Notes: a model not told the origin generated them from the letters alone. Shown: positions 42,458-52,681, numbered from the stretch's first letter. The stretch is DNA of 64,000 nt from Pseudomonas sp. B21_DOA (GCA_030544685.1 CP086683.1:1488001-1552000), one strand, 5' to 3'. Made by a program: numbers and translations.

Positions 42458-43969
42458 TTACGCCCGGCGCTCATGCATCCGCGCCAGTTGCCGCTCCAGC
42501 ATCGATGGATAAGGCTCCATCAACCGCTCCACACAGCAAGCGCCCTCGGGGCTGGCGATCGGCCGGATCCGCGCGCGCTGCCGGATCAGCGCGTCATCGC
42601 TGATCTTGCGCTCGACCAGCAAGAGATTGCGGCTGTGCTGCGACAAGGCCAGTGCATCCTGGGCCGAATCGGTCAGCAGCAGATCAATCTGGCTCAGGCC
42701 AAACAGCTCATCGCCCAAGGTCAGGCCCAGCTGCAATTGCAGGGTGATGCCGCTGTCCGCGACCTCGATCTGCAACTGGTGACCGAGTGCGCGCAGCAAC
42801 TCGCCGCAGCAGATGGCATTGGTCAGGTAGTCGTCGCCGCAATCTTCGGTGTGGAACAGCAGCAACGTACTGCCGTCGTTGAGGGTTTCGATTTCGCCCT
42901 GATACAGCGAAGCGGCCTGCTCGAGGCAGTCGCGATAGCGTGCCTGCAATTCTTCCAGACGTGCGCGAGGCAAGCGGCGTAATTGTTCCTGCGAGCCCAG
43001 TTGCACGGCCAGTACGGCGGTGTGCTGTGGCACGTCAGGCGTCGGTTTGCGCGTGAGCGGTTGTGCGGCGCTGGTGAGCGACTCGTCGCGCAGGTCGGCG
43101 AAGGCGTCATCATCGTCATCGTCTTCGACGGTGCTGACCAAGTGACGCGGGGCCGGTTTCTTCGCGGCCAGCGGGCGGCTTTCGTCGAAGCTTGGATCGC
43201 GCAGATTACGCACCTCGAATTCCGGCTCGTCTTCTTCCTCGGCGAATTCCGGCTCGGGTTCGGGCTCAGGCTCCGGTTCCGGGGCGTAGCTGGCGTGCAG
43301 CTGGCGCGCCAGATCACCGATTTCATCCTGACGATCGATGCCCGGTGTATGCGCGTCGATGCGGCGCAGCCACACACGCAATTGCAGCAGTGGCGTCGAC
43401 AGATAACGGCCCATGCGCAGGCTCAGAGCCAGCGACAGTGCCAGCAGAATCGCGCTCAGAATGCCCATGCTTTGCAGGCTGATCGTCATCGGCTGCTGGA
43501 ACTGATCCATGTCCAGGCTGATGCGCAGTTGCCCGGCGGTCACGTCCTGGAAAGTGATCTTGCTCTCGTACATGCCCTCGGCTTCGCCCAGCAGGCTGTG
43601 CTTGGGACGCTGACCGGACTCGGCGAGGATGCGGTTGTCCACGCTGTAGATCGCCGCGTGGGCGACCAGTTTGTTCTTGGTCAGGTTGTTGAGCAGCACG
43701 TTGAGGCTGAGGATGTCGTTGGACACCAGCAGCTCGGTGGCGGAGGTGGCGGTCTGCGTGGTCAGGCTTTCGCCCAGCGCATCGGCCTGCTCGTGCATGG
43801 CCTGCTTGAATTGCAGCCCCATCACCCCGGCATAGATCACCAGGGCCAGAGCGACCAGGATCACGTTGTGGCTGGCAATGCGCAATGCAATCGGTACACG
43901 GCGGTGGCGCAGTGCACGGAAGATCAGCAGGAAGAAGTTATCGGTTTTGACTGGCGTGGGCCGGTTCAC
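42458..43969 (-). CDS. AhpA/YtjB-family inner-membrane protein
   Basis: A 503-residue protein. The N-terminal membrane segment is VILVALALVIYAGVMGLQF, followed by an extracytoplasmic region with YSVDNRILAESGQR, a second membrane segment near residue 170 and a HAMP-like segment (LSTPLLQLRVWLRRIDAH). A long acidic, low-complexity linker (EPEPEPEPEPEF and EDDDDDDAF) precedes a cyclase-like C-terminal domain. It resembles E. coli YtjB (SmpA/AhpA), which lies beside serB as here. I use GTG 43969 (coding for the start of VNRPTPVKTDNFFLLIF); the reading further upstream has no matching N-terminus. Function not established. Confidence 0.75.
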   Translation of the reverse strand: MNRPTPVKTDNFFLLIFRALRHRRVPIALRIASHNVILVALALVIYAGVMGLQFKQAMHEQADALGESLTTQTATSATELLVSNDILSLNVLLNNLTKNKLVAHAAIYSVDNRILAESGQRPKHSLLGEAEGMYESKITFQDVTAGQLRISLDMDQFQQPMTISLQSMGILSAILLALSLALSLRMGRYLSTPLLQLRVWLRRIDAHTPGIDRQDEIGDLARQLHASYAPEPEPEPEPEPEFAEEEDEPEFEVRNLRDPSFDESRPLAAKKPAPRHLVSTVEDDDDDDAFADLRDESLTSAAQPLTRKPTPDVPQHTAVLAVQLGSQEQLRRLPRARLEELQARYRDCLEQAASLYQGEIETLNDGSTLLLFHTEDCGDDYLTNAICCGELLRALGHQLQIEVADSGITLQLQLGLTLGDELFGLSQIDLLLTDSAQDALALSQHSRNLLLVERKISDDALIRQRARIRPIASPEGACCVERLMEPYPSMLERQLARMHERRA

Positions 43970-44101
43970 TTGAGCTCGGCTCTTTGTCCGTGAAGTTGAC
44001 GCGCAGTATAGCGACAGGCCCCAGACCGGCAAAGCGCTCGCGGTGCCCGATGGTCACTGAAAGTGGGTAGAATGCGGTTTTTTCCAGTTGCGGGGTGCGC
44101 G

Positions 44102-45316
44102 TTGCGCGAAATCGTCCTGATTAACATCACGGGAGTCGACCGTCCGGGTCTGACGGCGGCCATCACCGGTGTTCTGGCACAAGGTGGTGTGAACATTCTC
44201 GACATCGGTCAGGCGGTGATCCACGACACCCTGTCGTTTGGCATCCTGGTTGAAATTCCCGATTCCGAGCAGGGCAAATCGGTGCTCAAGGACATCTTGT
44301 TCAAGGGCTACGAACTGGATCAGCAAGTGCGCTTCACCCCGGTGTCCGAAGAGGATTACCAGCAGTGGGTGGGCAATCAGGGCAAGAAACGCCATATCGT
44401 CACCCTGCTGACGCGCAAGGTCACTGCCGGCCAATTGCAGGCCGTCAGCGCGATCACCGCCAAATATGGCCTGAACATTGACCATATCGACCGTCTGTCG
44501 GGGCGCATGCCGCTGGACACGCCGGCCGACAAGGGCAAGGGTTGCATCGAGTTTTCCGTGCGCGGCGAAGCTGCCGATCCGCAGGCCCTGCGCGCCGAAT
44601 TCCTCAGCGTTGCCCAGGAATTGAACGTCGATATCGCCTTTCAGGAAGATTCGCTGTTCCGTCGCAACCGACGTCTGGCCGTGTTCGACATGGACTCGAC
44701 GCTGATCGAAGCGGAAGTCATCGATGAGCTGGCCAAGGCGGCCGGCGTGGGTGATCGGGTTTCGGAAATCACCGAGCGCGCGATGGCCGGCGAACTGGAT
44801 TTCCGCGCCAGCTTCAAGGAGCGTCTGGCGCTGCTCAAGGGCCTCGACGTCAGCGTGCTCGACTCGATCGGCGCCTCGCTGCGCCTGACCGAAGGCGCAG
44901 AAACCCTGTTCGCCGAACTCAAACGGCTCGGCTACAAAACCGCCATCCTGTCCGGCGGCTTCACTTATTTCGCCAAGCAACTGCAGGCCAGGCTTGGCAT
45001 CGACTACGTGTTCGCCAACGAGCTGGAAGTGGTCGACGGCAAGTGCACCGGTGTGGCGGTCGAGCCGATTGTCGATGCGCAGCGCAAGGCTGACTTGCTC
45101 AAGGAATTGGCGCACAAGGAAGGTCTGCGTCTGGAGCAGACCATTGCCGTCGGCGACGGCGCCAACGACTTGCCGATGCTGGCGATTGCCGGGCTGGGCG
45201 TAGCGTTCCGCGCCAAACCTCTGGTCAAGCAGTCGGCGAAGCAGGCGATTTCAACGCTGGGGCTGGATGGCGTGTTGTATCTGCTGGGTTTCCGGGATCG
45301 TGACGGGCAGCTCTGA
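44102..45316 (+). CDS. serB: Phosphoserine phosphatase
   Basis: A 404-residue HAD enzyme completing serine biosynthesis. Two ACT domains (REIVLINITGVDRPGLTAAI and RHIVTLLTRKVTAGQLQ) regulate the C-terminal HAD domain, which has VFDMDSTLIEAE (nucleophile Asp near residue 195), SGGFTYFA and VGDGANDLPML. I choose TTG 44102 because similarity begins exactly at REIVLI and the upstream sequence has no family features. It is divergent from the AhpA/YtjB-type gene across about 130 bases. Confidence 0.95.
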   Translation: MREIVLINITGVDRPGLTAAITGVLAQGGVNILDIGQAVIHDTLSFGILVEIPDSEQGKSVLKDILFKGYELDQQVRFTPVSEEDYQQWVGNQGKKRHIVTLLTRKVTAGQLQAVSAITAKYGLNIDHIDRLSGRMPLDTPADKGKGCIEFSVRGEAADPQALRAEFLSVAQELNVDIAFQEDSLFRRNRRLAVFDMDSTLIEAEVIDELAKAAGVGDRVSEITERAMAGELDFRASFKERLALLKGLDVSVLDSIGASLRLTEGAETLFAELKRLGYKTAILSGGFTYFAKQLQARLGIDYVFANELEVVDGKCTGVAVEPIVDAQRKADLLKELAHKEGLRLEQTIAVGDGANDLPMLAIAGLGVAFRAKPLVKQSAKQAISTLGLDGVLYLLGFRDRDGQL

Positions 45317-45336
45317 GATCTCAGATAAGCTGATCT

Positions 45337-45410
45337 GGCCTCTTCGCGAGCAGGCTCGCTCCCACGGGAAACCTCATTCCTGTGTGGGAGCGAGCCTGCT
45401 CGCGAAGGCC
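45337..45410. repeat. CGCGAGCAGGCTCGC-type intergenic palindrome
   Basis: GGCCTCTTCGCGAGCAGGCT and CGAGCCTGCTCGCGAAGGCC are inverted arms around a ~23-base centre holding CTCCCAC and GTGGGAG. It lies between the convergent ends of serB and the PilZ-like gene, where it may act as a two-way terminator. Confidence 0.85.
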
Positions 45411-45420
45411 GCGCCTCGAT

Positions 45421-47169
45421 CTAGAGCGAATTCCACAACGAATCAAAATCCTCCTCGCCCCCGCCATTGTGCGCAGGATCCAGCGAGCGATAGGCGAACT
45501 GGTTGAAACTGTGCGTACTCGCCACCCGCCGATCCAGCCCGGCGCGGTGTTCCTCGCCCTGAGTGTTGATCAACACCTTGTTGCCTTCCTGAAACGGCAG
45601 ACGCGGCGCGAGTAAGGTGGCCGGCACATCGATCGCACTGATTTCCGGCAGCAGCAAGCCGCGCAAATAATGGCTGTGATCGTCTTTCGTTCGCACGAGT
45701 TGCAGACCGCACGGCTGTGCGTGTGGCGCGACCAGTTCAATGCCCATCTGCGTGCCGCGGCCCCGCACCTGGCGGATCCAGCGAATCACCGCAATGCTCC
45801 AGCCTTTGCTCTCGCTGTCCTGAATGCCGAGCATTTCCCCGGCCTGCAATTCGGCCGGCACCTCGCTCGGCCAGGCCAGGCAATAGCCGCCGGGGCTGTG
45901 GTTGATCACCGGCAAGGCGTAAGTCGGATAGTTCGGTGCGTTGCCGGGGCCATCGTCCTCGCTCAACTGGTCGTACTGGATTTCCTCGTACGGCAACAGC
46001 TCATCGTTGCCTTGCGGCGCAGCGTCGAACGCTTGACTCCAGCTGTCTTTTTCACCTTGAGCGACCACGCTGCTGAAATTCGCCGCGCGGGCACCGGGAT
46101 GTTTGAGCAACTCGCTGAAGGTGCGCTCGCCGCCGAGGTAGAAGTGCAGGGCGCTCATGCCGACACACACAGTCAATGAGCCTTGGCCGGCGATACGCTG
46201 AAAGCTGCGTTCCGCAGCCTGGCCCCAAGTGGCGTGGAGATGTTGCAGGGTATCGAGGCTGAGACCGGCGGAGACAGGCAAAGGTGTCGAGGTCGGCTGG
46301 TGCTGCAAGTGCGTTTCGAGCTGTCTGACCAGTGGCTGCGGATCGAAGCCCAGCAGCCCGCTCTGTTGTTCGCTGCGAAACATCTTGCGGTAGCGCGGGC
46401 CGACATCGAGTTCCGGACTGACCGCAAACAAGCCGTCGTCGGTGCTGCCGGGATGCAGCTTGAGCAGAGCGCTCCACGGCTCGATCACCTCCGCTAGCCG
46501 GGCGATCTGGCTCTGGCGCAATTGATTGCAACGGGCGCTGCCCAATAGCAGAGCGGCGATGTAGGTTTGCTCGACGCTCAGTTGGCTGGTCAGGTAAGCC
46601 AGATCATCGCGCAGCCGCCGTTGCTGCAGCTGTAGTTCAGAAGCGCTGCGATACAGTTGATGCAGTTCGAACCACACATGCTCGGGTGGAGAACTGTACA
46701 ACTGCGTCGCACGCACCAGTTGCGCCTTCAGCGCGTGCGCGGCACGTTGCAAAGCGGTGCTGACCAATGTCGCCCGATCCTTGCTGTATTTGGGCAGGAT
46801 ACGCAGGGCGATCTGTTTATAGCCGATGGCCAACTGGCCTTGCAGGGCCTGACACAGGTTGCTGACTTTGCGCGAACGCTCGTCGAGCATGATCGCCTGA
46901 TGCAGAAAGTGCCGTTCCAGATGCTGGCAGACGAAATACACCTCGGGCCGCAGCAGTTCCAAGAGTTGCAGGCGATTGTCGCTAGGAGTGAGCAACAGGT
47001 TCAGTTCGCCGAGGCCTTGATAGAGCAGGCGGGCGGTTTCGCCGATGTTGGCCTTGGGCAGGCCGGCGATCCAGCGCTTGAGGTCGCGCGGGCTGGCGTC
47101 GCAGAACGACAGGCGCGTTTGCGTGGGAGTCGGAGCGCGCAGCTTGGGAGAAAAGTTGGTCTGGCTCAT
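45421..47169 (-). CDS. Conserved protein with a PilZ-like C-terminus (PA4958 type)
   Basis: A 582-residue cytoplasmic protein. The N-terminal two thirds are alpha-helical without a domain I recognise (PKANIGETARLLYQGLGELN, LDERSRKVSNLCQALQGQLA). The C-terminal ~200 residues look like a PilZ-type barrel (NHSPGGYCLAWPSEV, RGRGTQMGIELVAP), which could bind c-di-GMP, although a clear RxxxR motif is not obvious. In PAO1 this position is PA4958, beside fimX (PA4959). I start it at ATG 47169. Function unknown. Confidence 0.65.
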   Translation of the reverse strand: MSQTNFSPKLRAPTPTQTRLSFCDASPRDLKRWIAGLPKANIGETARLLYQGLGELNLLLTPSDNRLQLLELLRPEVYFVCQHLERHFLHQAIMLDERSRKVSNLCQALQGQLAIGYKQIALRILPKYSKDRATLVSTALQRAAHALKAQLVRATQLYSSPPEHVWFELHQLYRSASELQLQQRRLRDDLAYLTSQLSVEQTYIAALLLGSARCNQLRQSQIARLAEVIEPWSALLKLHPGSTDDGLFAVSPELDVGPRYRKMFRSEQQSGLLGFDPQPLVRQLETHLQHQPTSTPLPVSAGLSLDTLQHLHATWGQAAERSFQRIAGQGSLTVCVGMSALHFYLGGERTFSELLKHPGARAANFSSVVAQGEKDSWSQAFDAAPQGNDELLPYEEIQYDQLSEDDGPGNAPNYPTYALPVINHSPGGYCLAWPSEVPAELQAGEMLGIQDSESKGWSIAVIRWIRQVRGRGTQMGIELVAPHAQPCGLQLVRTKDDHSHYLRGLLLPEISAIDVPATLLAPRLPFQEGNKVLINTQGEEHRAGLDRRVASTHSFNQFAYRSLDPAHNGGGEEDFDSLWNSL

Positions 47170-47235
47170 GAGCAAAACCATAGCAGCAAATGCCGCGGTT
47201 TGCGGAAGCAGCCTTGGCTGCTTCCGCGAACAGGG

Positions 47236-48096
47236 TCACGCTTTTGGCAGTGCCAGACCCTGGCCCATCTGCACTGGCGAACCGGCCACCAGCTCTTCGG
47301 CCCACTTCACCTGATCCGGGCCAAACAGCACGATCGCCGTTGAACCGAGCTTGAAGCGCCCCAGTTCCGCGCCTTTTTCCAGATGAATCGGTGCGCGTGC
47401 GGCTTCGTCGTAGCGGAAGGTTTTCAGCTCGCGCTTTGGTGGTGTGACCAGACCGGCCCACACGGTTTCGATCGACGCGACAATCATCGCGCCAACCAGC
47501 ACCACGGCCATCGGCCCGCGTTCTGTATCGAAGATGCACGCCACACGCTCGTTGCGGGCGAACAGCTCGGGAACGTTTTCGGCGGTGGTCTGGTTCACCG
47601 AGAAAATCCGCCCCGGGATGTAGACCATTTCGCGCAGGGTGCCGGCCAGCGGCATGTGCACGCGGTGGTAGTCCTTCGGCGACAGATAAATGGTGGCGAA
47701 GTCGCCGCCCATGAACGGCGCCGCGTTGGCCGCATCACCGCCGAGCAATTCGAGCACGCTGAAGCTGTGGCCCTTGGCCTGGAACACGCGACCGTGCTCG
47801 ATCGGGCCGAGCTGGCTGACCGCACCGTCGGCCGGGCTGAGGATCGCGCCCGGGGTTTCGTCCAGTGGGCGTGCGCCATCTTTCAGGGCGCGCGTGAAGA
47901 ACGCGTTGAAGTGCTCGTAAGCGGTGAGGTCTTCGACCAGCGCTTGCGACATGTCCACTTGATAACGCTTGGCAAACCATTGGGTGAAGGCATTCTTGAA
48001 CCAGCGCACGCGGCATTCGGCGATGCAGCCGGCCAGGCGCGACAGCAGGTGATGCGGCAGCAGGTACTGACTGAGGATAAACAGACGCTCTTTCAT
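47236..48096 (-). CDS. psd: Phosphatidylserine decarboxylase proenzyme
   Basis: A 286-residue pyruvoyl enzyme that makes phosphatidylethanolamine at the inner membrane. The self-cleavage motif LGST is in [14 protein letters not shown] near residues 252-255, and the catalytic Asp/His region [12 protein letters not shown] is near residue 140. The start overlaps the rhdA stop by one base, so it is the second gene of that pair. Intact and of normal length. Confidence 0.96.
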   Translation of the reverse strand: MKERLFILSQYLLPHHLLSRLAGCIAECRVRWFKNAFTQWFAKRYQVDMSQALVEDLTAYEHFNAFFTRALKDGARPLDETPGAILSPADGAVSQLGPIEHGRVFQAKGHSFSVLELLGGDAANAAPFMGGDFATIYLSPKDYHRVHMPLAGTLREMVYIPGRIFSVNQTTAENVPELFARNERVACIFDTERGPMAVVLVGAMIVASIETVWAGLVTPPKRELKTFRYDEAARAPIHLEKGAELGRFKLGSTAIVLFGPDQVKWAEELVAGSPVQMGQGLALPKA

Positions 48097-48929
48097 TAGT
48101 TGTCCTTAAAACCTTGAATCTCGACAGGCGTGTCAGGGTGGTTGCCCCATTCGCCCCATGAACCGGCGTAGCCCTTGACCCGCGGATAACCGAGGGCTTT
48201 GGCCACCAGATAAGTGAAGCCCGACCGGTGATGGGTCTGGCAGTGGGTAATGATTTCCTTGTCCTTGGTGATCCCAAGGTTTTCGAGGATCTGCGGCATG
48301 TCGCTGCGGATGCGCAACTGACGCGCCGGGTCCATGCCCGCGGTCCATTCGAAATTGACCGCGCCGGGGATGTGTCCGCCCTTGGCTGCGAGGACTTTCT
48401 CGCCGGAATATTCCAGCGGCCCACGCGCGTCCCAGATCGCCAGATCGGCCGCGCCGAGACGGCTTTGCAGGTATTCGCGGGTGGCGGTCGGTTCGTCGTG
48501 CAGGGTCAGCGAGACCGGGCCGCCGACTACGGGTGGTACCTGGATCGACATCGGCATTCCGTCTGCCAGCCAGGCCGGCAGGCCACCATCTATATAGTGG
48601 TACTTGTCATGGCCGATGACATCGAGCAGCCAGATGAAGCGTCCGGCCCAGCCGCCGCCCTCATCGTCATACACGACGTAGACCGCGTCTTTGCGATGGC
48701 CGAGCTCGCCGAACAGCGCTTGCAGATCGGCTTTCGCCGGCATCAAACCCGGCGCCGGTGGCTGGCCGAGCTGGGTGCGTTTCGGGTCGACAAAACGTGC
48801 GCCGGGCAAGTGACCTTCGGCATACCGGGCAGGGCTGGTCAGGTCCACCAGGATCAGTTCCGGGGACTCCAGACGCGGCAGCAGGTCGCTCGGCTCGATG
48901 ACCAGCGGCAAGCCAGAGAAGTCAGACAT
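48096..48929 (-). CDS. rhdA: Thiosulfate sulfurtransferase (rhodanese)
   Basis: A 277-residue tandem rhodanese. The N-terminal inactive domain has [20 protein letters not shown]. The C-terminal catalytic domain has the active-site loop HCQTHHRSG with the Cys near residue 234. It transfers sulfur from thiosulfate to cyanide or another acceptor. ATG 48929 is used, and the frame overlaps psd by one base, so the two form an operon (PA4956-PA4957 order). Confidence 0.93.
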   Translation of the reverse strand: MSDFSGLPLVIEPSDLLPRLESPELILVDLTSPARYAEGHLPGARFVDPKRTQLGQPPAPGLMPAKADLQALFGELGHRKDAVYVVYDDEGGGWAGRFIWLLDVIGHDKYHYIDGGLPAWLADGMPMSIQVPPVVGGPVSLTLHDEPTATREYLQSRLGAADLAIWDARGPLEYSGEKVLAAKGGHIPGAVNFEWTAGMDPARQLRIRSDMPQILENLGITKDKEIITHCQTHHRSGFTYLVAKALGYPRVKGYAGSWGEWGNHPDTPVEIQGFKDN

Positions 48930-48971
48930 GTGAGGTCTCCAGAGCACAAAGGGGAGGATTGTAGCGCAGGC

Positions 48972-50508
48972 TCATTGGCCACGGCTGCTAAAGCTGTGCA
49001 GGGCTTTTTCGATGCACTGCGCGGTTTTGCCGAAGGCTTGTACGGTGATGTCGGCGAACGGCCCGCCGCCCTGATCGGCAACGACGATCATGATCACCCG
49101 GCCGTTATTCACCAGTGAGCGTAGGAATAAGTGCTCCCCGCGAAACAGCGTGCGCAGGCTCGCCGGTAACAAGGCCGAGAATTGCGCGTTGTTCTCCGGC
49201 GAGATCCGCACCTGCGCCTGCTGAGCGAGCAGGCGTTGCAGGACTTTGCTCTGGCTGACGGCAAAACTCAGCGCCGCCGCATCCTTCGGCAAACCGGCGG
49301 TCTGGTGCACGCGCAGGGTCGTGTGTGTGCGGTCGGCCATCAAAATCATCACCCGGCGCATGCCGCTGGCCACCAGTGCCTCGCGGGCGGCGACGGTCAG
49401 GCTCATGGCATTGGTGAAGCGGCTGGGCTCGGCGAGCAGTTCGGCGCATTGCCGACGCCACTGGCTCAGATCATCCGCATTCGGCGCTGCGGCCGGGAGC
49501 ATGCCGGCCGGCAAGCGACGAGTGCCCCACGGCCAAATCAGTGAAACCGCCGGGTGCCACAGATCGGGCATTGCATGCTGACGCGCGCTGTTCGCCGCTT
49601 GCTGGTGCAACTGTTGCTGCACTTCGTCCATGGAAATCTGCAGATACAGGCTGGTCAGGTACTGCCAGCGCTTGCTGTGCAGACTGTCCCAGGCCTGTTG
49701 CGCCGACAGCGCCAGGCCGTTGGCGAGCAGCACGGTATTCGCCGGCTGGTTGAGCCAGCGGCGTAGCGTCGGGTCGTCGTCGAGACGATTCTGCTGGCGC
49801 AGCGGGTGTTCGCTGTCGCGGGCGATGCGCAGCACTTTGACCAGTTCGCGTTGTTCACTGAGCAGCAATTTGTAGCCTTGCTCGACCCAGATCGGCAGAT
49901 GCCAGGCCTGGACCAGTGCCTCGGAAATCTTCAACAGGCGCACGCCGAACAATTGCTTTTCGACCACACGCGCCGACTCGCCCTTGTGGATCACCCGCAG
50001 TTCCCACTCTTCGAGCAACTGCGGATAGGTCAGTGCCAACGGCCACAGCGGCGACAAAACAGCAAGCTGCCCCAGTGGATGTCCTGCCACAGCCGCGCCA
50101 GGCGACTGGCGAAAAACCGTTGGCCTGTTGTGTCGCGTGTTGGCTGATCAGCTGCAATTGGCGCAAGGCCTTGGGAATCTGCCGGTGCGGTTCGGCGGGC
50201 AGGCGCGCGAGCAATTCTTCGGTGCGCGCCAGGCCCAGGCGATTGATTGCCACCTCGAGATTTTCCGCTGGCGCGGCCATGGTGCCGTGAGTGTGACGAT
50301 TCGCCTCGCGGATGATGCTCAAGGCCAGCGCCGGGCTGTCCTGCATCAGATCGGCGATGTCGCGCAGCGAGCTGCGGTTGTCGCGGATCGCTCGGCAGAC
50401 TTTGTCGTGAGCCTCTTGTGGTACGGGCAGGAGGACGCTGTCGAGCAGCTTGACCCAGCCGTCGAGGGTGGTCGGTTTTGCGTGTGGGACGTTCGTTTCA
50501 TTAGCCAT
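48972..50508 (-). CDS. HDOD-domain signalling protein (PA4955 type; two apparent frameshifts)
   Basis: A 512-residue protein after two single-base losses are corrected, in the A runs 50112-50116 and 50056-50059 (coding-strand T). The N-terminal HDOD domain is seen in LLPVPQEAHDKVCRAIRDNR, DIADLMQDSPALALSIIREAN and INRLGLARTEELLARL. The C-terminal part looks like a GAF-type sensor (RRVMILMADRTHTTLRVHQT). It is divergent from motA, and in PAO1 it also lies beside motAB, suggesting a role tied to motility or c-di-GMP. Confidence 0.75.
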
Positions 50509-50579
50509 GTCTGGACGAGATCTTCACTGACTGTAGACGCGCCCGGCATGGGCTAAATTGGCTTTTCGCCTGAACTGGC

Positions 50580-50606
50580 TATAGTCTGGCGCAGTTTTGC
50601 CGATAA
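50580..50606 (+). promoter_or_regulatory. FliA (sigma28)-type flagellar promoter of motAB
   Basis: TATAGTCT (50580-50587), an 11-base spacer, then GCCGATAA (50599-50606) matches the TAAAGTTT-N11-GCCGATAA consensus, with the -10 perfect and 6 of 8 in the -35. It lies 69 bases before the motA ATG at 50675, giving a short leader. The spacing and the following stator genes make the match convincing. Confidence 0.85.
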
Positions 50607-50674
50607 GTAGAAGAAGAGATTTTTTAACTTCCGAATATGACCTTGAACCCGACTTAAACAAGTACCTTCTACCT

Positions 50675-51526
50675 ATGGCTAAAATTATCGGCATCATCGT
50701 CGTATTCGCGAGCGTGCTCGGCGGATACGTGCTCTCCCACGGCAAGATTGCCGCCCTGATCCAGCCTTTCGAGGTGATGATCATCGGCGGTGCGGCCCTC
50801 GGCGCCTTCCTCCAGGCCAACCCCGGTTACATGACGATGCACGTGCTCAAGAAATCCCTGAGCATGTTCGGTTCGCGCTTCACCCATACCTTCTACCTGG
50901 AGGTGCTCGGGCTGATCTACGAGATCCTCAACAAGAGCCGCCGCGAAGGCATGATGGCGATCGAAGGCGACATCGAAGATGCCGCCGCGAGCCCGATCTT
51001 CGCCAAGTACCCGGCCGTGCTCAAGGATGAACGCATGACCGCGTTCGTCTGTGATTACTTGCGCATCATGTCTTCCGGCAACATGGCTCCGCACGAACTC
51101 GAAGGCCTGTTCGACATGGAGCTGTACAGCCTCAAGGAAGACCTCGAGCACCCATCGCACGCCGTCAACGGCATCGCCGACGGCATGCCCGGTTTCGGTA
51201 TCGTCGCGGCGGTACTCGGGATCGTGGTGACCATGGCCTCGCTGGGCGAGGGTGACCAGGCGTCGATCGGTCTGCACGTGGGTGCGGCACTGGTCGGTAC
51301 CTTCTTCGGTATTCTCGCAGCGTACGGTTTCTTCGGTCCGCTGGCGCATTCCCTGGCCCACGATGCCAAGGAAGAGCTCAACGTCTACGAAGCCATCAAG
51401 GCCTCGCTGGTGGCTTCGGCGTCCGGCATGCCGCCGTCGCTGGCGGTCGAGTTCGGGCGCAAGGTTCTATATCCGGCGCACCGTCCAAGCTTCGCCGAGC
51501 TGGAACAAGCGGTTCGCGGTCGCTAA
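50675..51526 (+). CDS. motA: Flagellar motor stator protein MotA
   Basis: A 283-residue stator subunit with four membrane segments, among them IIGIIVVFASVLGGYVLS at the N-terminus and PGFGIVAAVLGIVVTMASLG near residues 170-190. It conducts protons with MotB to drive flagellar rotation. ATG 50675 is chosen because similarity starts at MAKIIGIIVVF; the upstream in-frame codons are in the promoter leader. motB follows after 3 bases. Confidence 0.95.
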   Translation: MAKIIGIIVVFASVLGGYVLSHGKIAALIQPFEVMIIGGAALGAFLQANPGYMTMHVLKKSLSMFGSRFTHTFYLEVLGLIYEILNKSRREGMMAIEGDIEDAAASPIFAKYPAVLKDERMTAFVCDYLRIMSSGNMAPHELEGLFDMELYSLKEDLEHPSHAVNGIADGMPGFGIVAAVLGIVVTMASLGEGDQASIGLHVGAALVGTFFGILAAYGFFGPLAHSLAHDAKEELNVYEAIKASLVASASGMPPSLAVEFGRKVLYPAHRPSFAELEQAVRGR

Positions 51527-51529
51527 GTC

Positions 51530-52576
51530 ATGGAAAATAATCAGCCGATCATCGTCAAGCGCGTCAAGCGCATTGCCGCCGGGCACCACGGCGGGGCGTG
51601 GAAAATCGCCTTCGCCGACTTTGCCACGGCGATGATGGCGTTCTTCCTGGTGCTGTGGCTGCTGTCCACCGCCACGCCGGAACAGAAGATCGCCATCGCC
51701 GGTTATTTCAAGGACCCGGTCGGCTTCTCCGAAAGCGGCACGCCGTACATCATCGATCTGGGTGGTACACCGACCCTGGCGCCGGAAAACACTCTCAACC
51801 CTGAAGTGAAGTCGCAGCCGCAACCGGACAAGGTCACGGTCGACACCGAACAGGTTGAAGGCATGGCCGAGCAGGTCGAGAAGGAGCGTCTCGAACTGCT
51901 GCTGCAAGAACTGCAGAACAAGGTCGACGAAAATCCGCAACTGCAGAAATTCAAGGATCAGATCCTTTTCGAAATTACCCCGAACGGCCTGCGCATCCAG
52001 ATCATGGATGCCGAGAACCGGCCGATGTTCGACTCCGGTTCCGCACGCCTGAAACCGTACTTCGAAGACATCCTGCTGGCCATGGCCGACACCATCAAAG
52101 CGGTGCCGAACAAGATCAGCATCAGCGGTCACACCGACGCCAAGCCGTACATCGGCACTGGCGATTACGGCAACTGGGAGCTGTCGGCCAACCGTGCCAA
52201 CGCGGCTCGCCGTGCTCTGGTCGCGGGCAGCTATCCGGATGCGCAGGTCGCGCGGGTGGTCGGTTATGCCTCGTCGGCGTTGTTCGATCGGGAAAACCCG
52301 TTCAACCCGGTTAACCGCCGGATCGACATTGTCGTGCTGACCAAGAAAGCCCAGGCTGCCATAGAAGGTGCGCAGGGTCCTGAGGCGGCGAAACCGGCAG
52401 ATCAGGGTCAGAACGGTGCTGCTCCGGCAGCCCCGGTTGATCCGAATGCGTTGCCGGCGGACAAACAGCCGGTGCCAGCGCATGAGTTGCGCGAGCGCTT
52501 GAATCTGTTTGACGATGCGGCGCCGAAACCGGCTGAGCCGGGGAGTGCAGCACCAGCGCCTGCGCCGAAGCAGTAA
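51530..52576 (+). CDS. motB: Flagellar motor stator protein MotB
   Basis: A 348-residue stator subunit. A single membrane helix (KIAFADFATAMMAFFLVLWLL) contains the proton-carrying Asp near residue 30. A periplasmic OmpA/peptidoglycan-binding domain has ISGHTDAKPY and NWELSANRANAARRAL. The C-terminal ~70 residues are Ala/Pro-rich (PKPAEPGSAAPAPAPKQ). It begins 3 bases after motA and is followed by a strong terminator, which separates it from the TIR/caspase pair on the other strand. Confidence 0.95.
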   Translation: MENNQPIIVKRVKRIAAGHHGGAWKIAFADFATAMMAFFLVLWLLSTATPEQKIAIAGYFKDPVGFSESGTPYIIDLGGTPTLAPENTLNPEVKSQPQPDKVTVDTEQVEGMAEQVEKERLELLLQELQNKVDENPQLQKFKDQILFEITPNGLRIQIMDAENRPMFDSGSARLKPYFEDILLAMADTIKAVPNKISISGHTDAKPYIGTGDYGNWELSANRANAARRALVAGSYPDAQVARVVGYASSALFDRENPFNPVNRRIDIVVLTKKAQAAIEGAQGPEAAKPADQGQNGAAPAAPVDPNALPADKQPVPAHELRERLNLFDDAAPKPAEPGSAAPAPAPKQ

Positions 52577-52579
52577 GTG

Positions 52580-52609
52580 AAAAAAGCCGACAGTGATGTC
52601 GGCTTTTTT
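52580..52609. terminator. Strong terminator after motB
   Basis: AAAAAAGCCGACA and TGTCGGCTTTTTT form a stem around a four-base loop (GTGA), flanked by A and T tracts, so it can work on both strands. It ends motAB and could also end the convergent TIR-caspase transcript, 72 bases from the TIR stop. Confidence 0.9.
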
Positions 52610-52625
52610 GTGGCTATCGGTTCAT

Positions 52626-52670
52626 GCCCCTGACCATTTTCTTAGCGTTGCTAAAATAATCGGGGACAGG
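52626..52670. repeat. Small inverted repeat with GGGGACAG motif
   Basis: CCCCTGACCATTTT and the related inverse AATAATCGGGGACAGG flank a tight TTAGC-GTT-GCTAA hairpin. The arms recall the CTGTCCCCGATT motifs often seen around REP-type elements. It lies at the motB-side edge of the accessory TIR/caspase insert. Confidence 0.35.
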
Positions 52671-52681
52671 CCGGCACAGTC

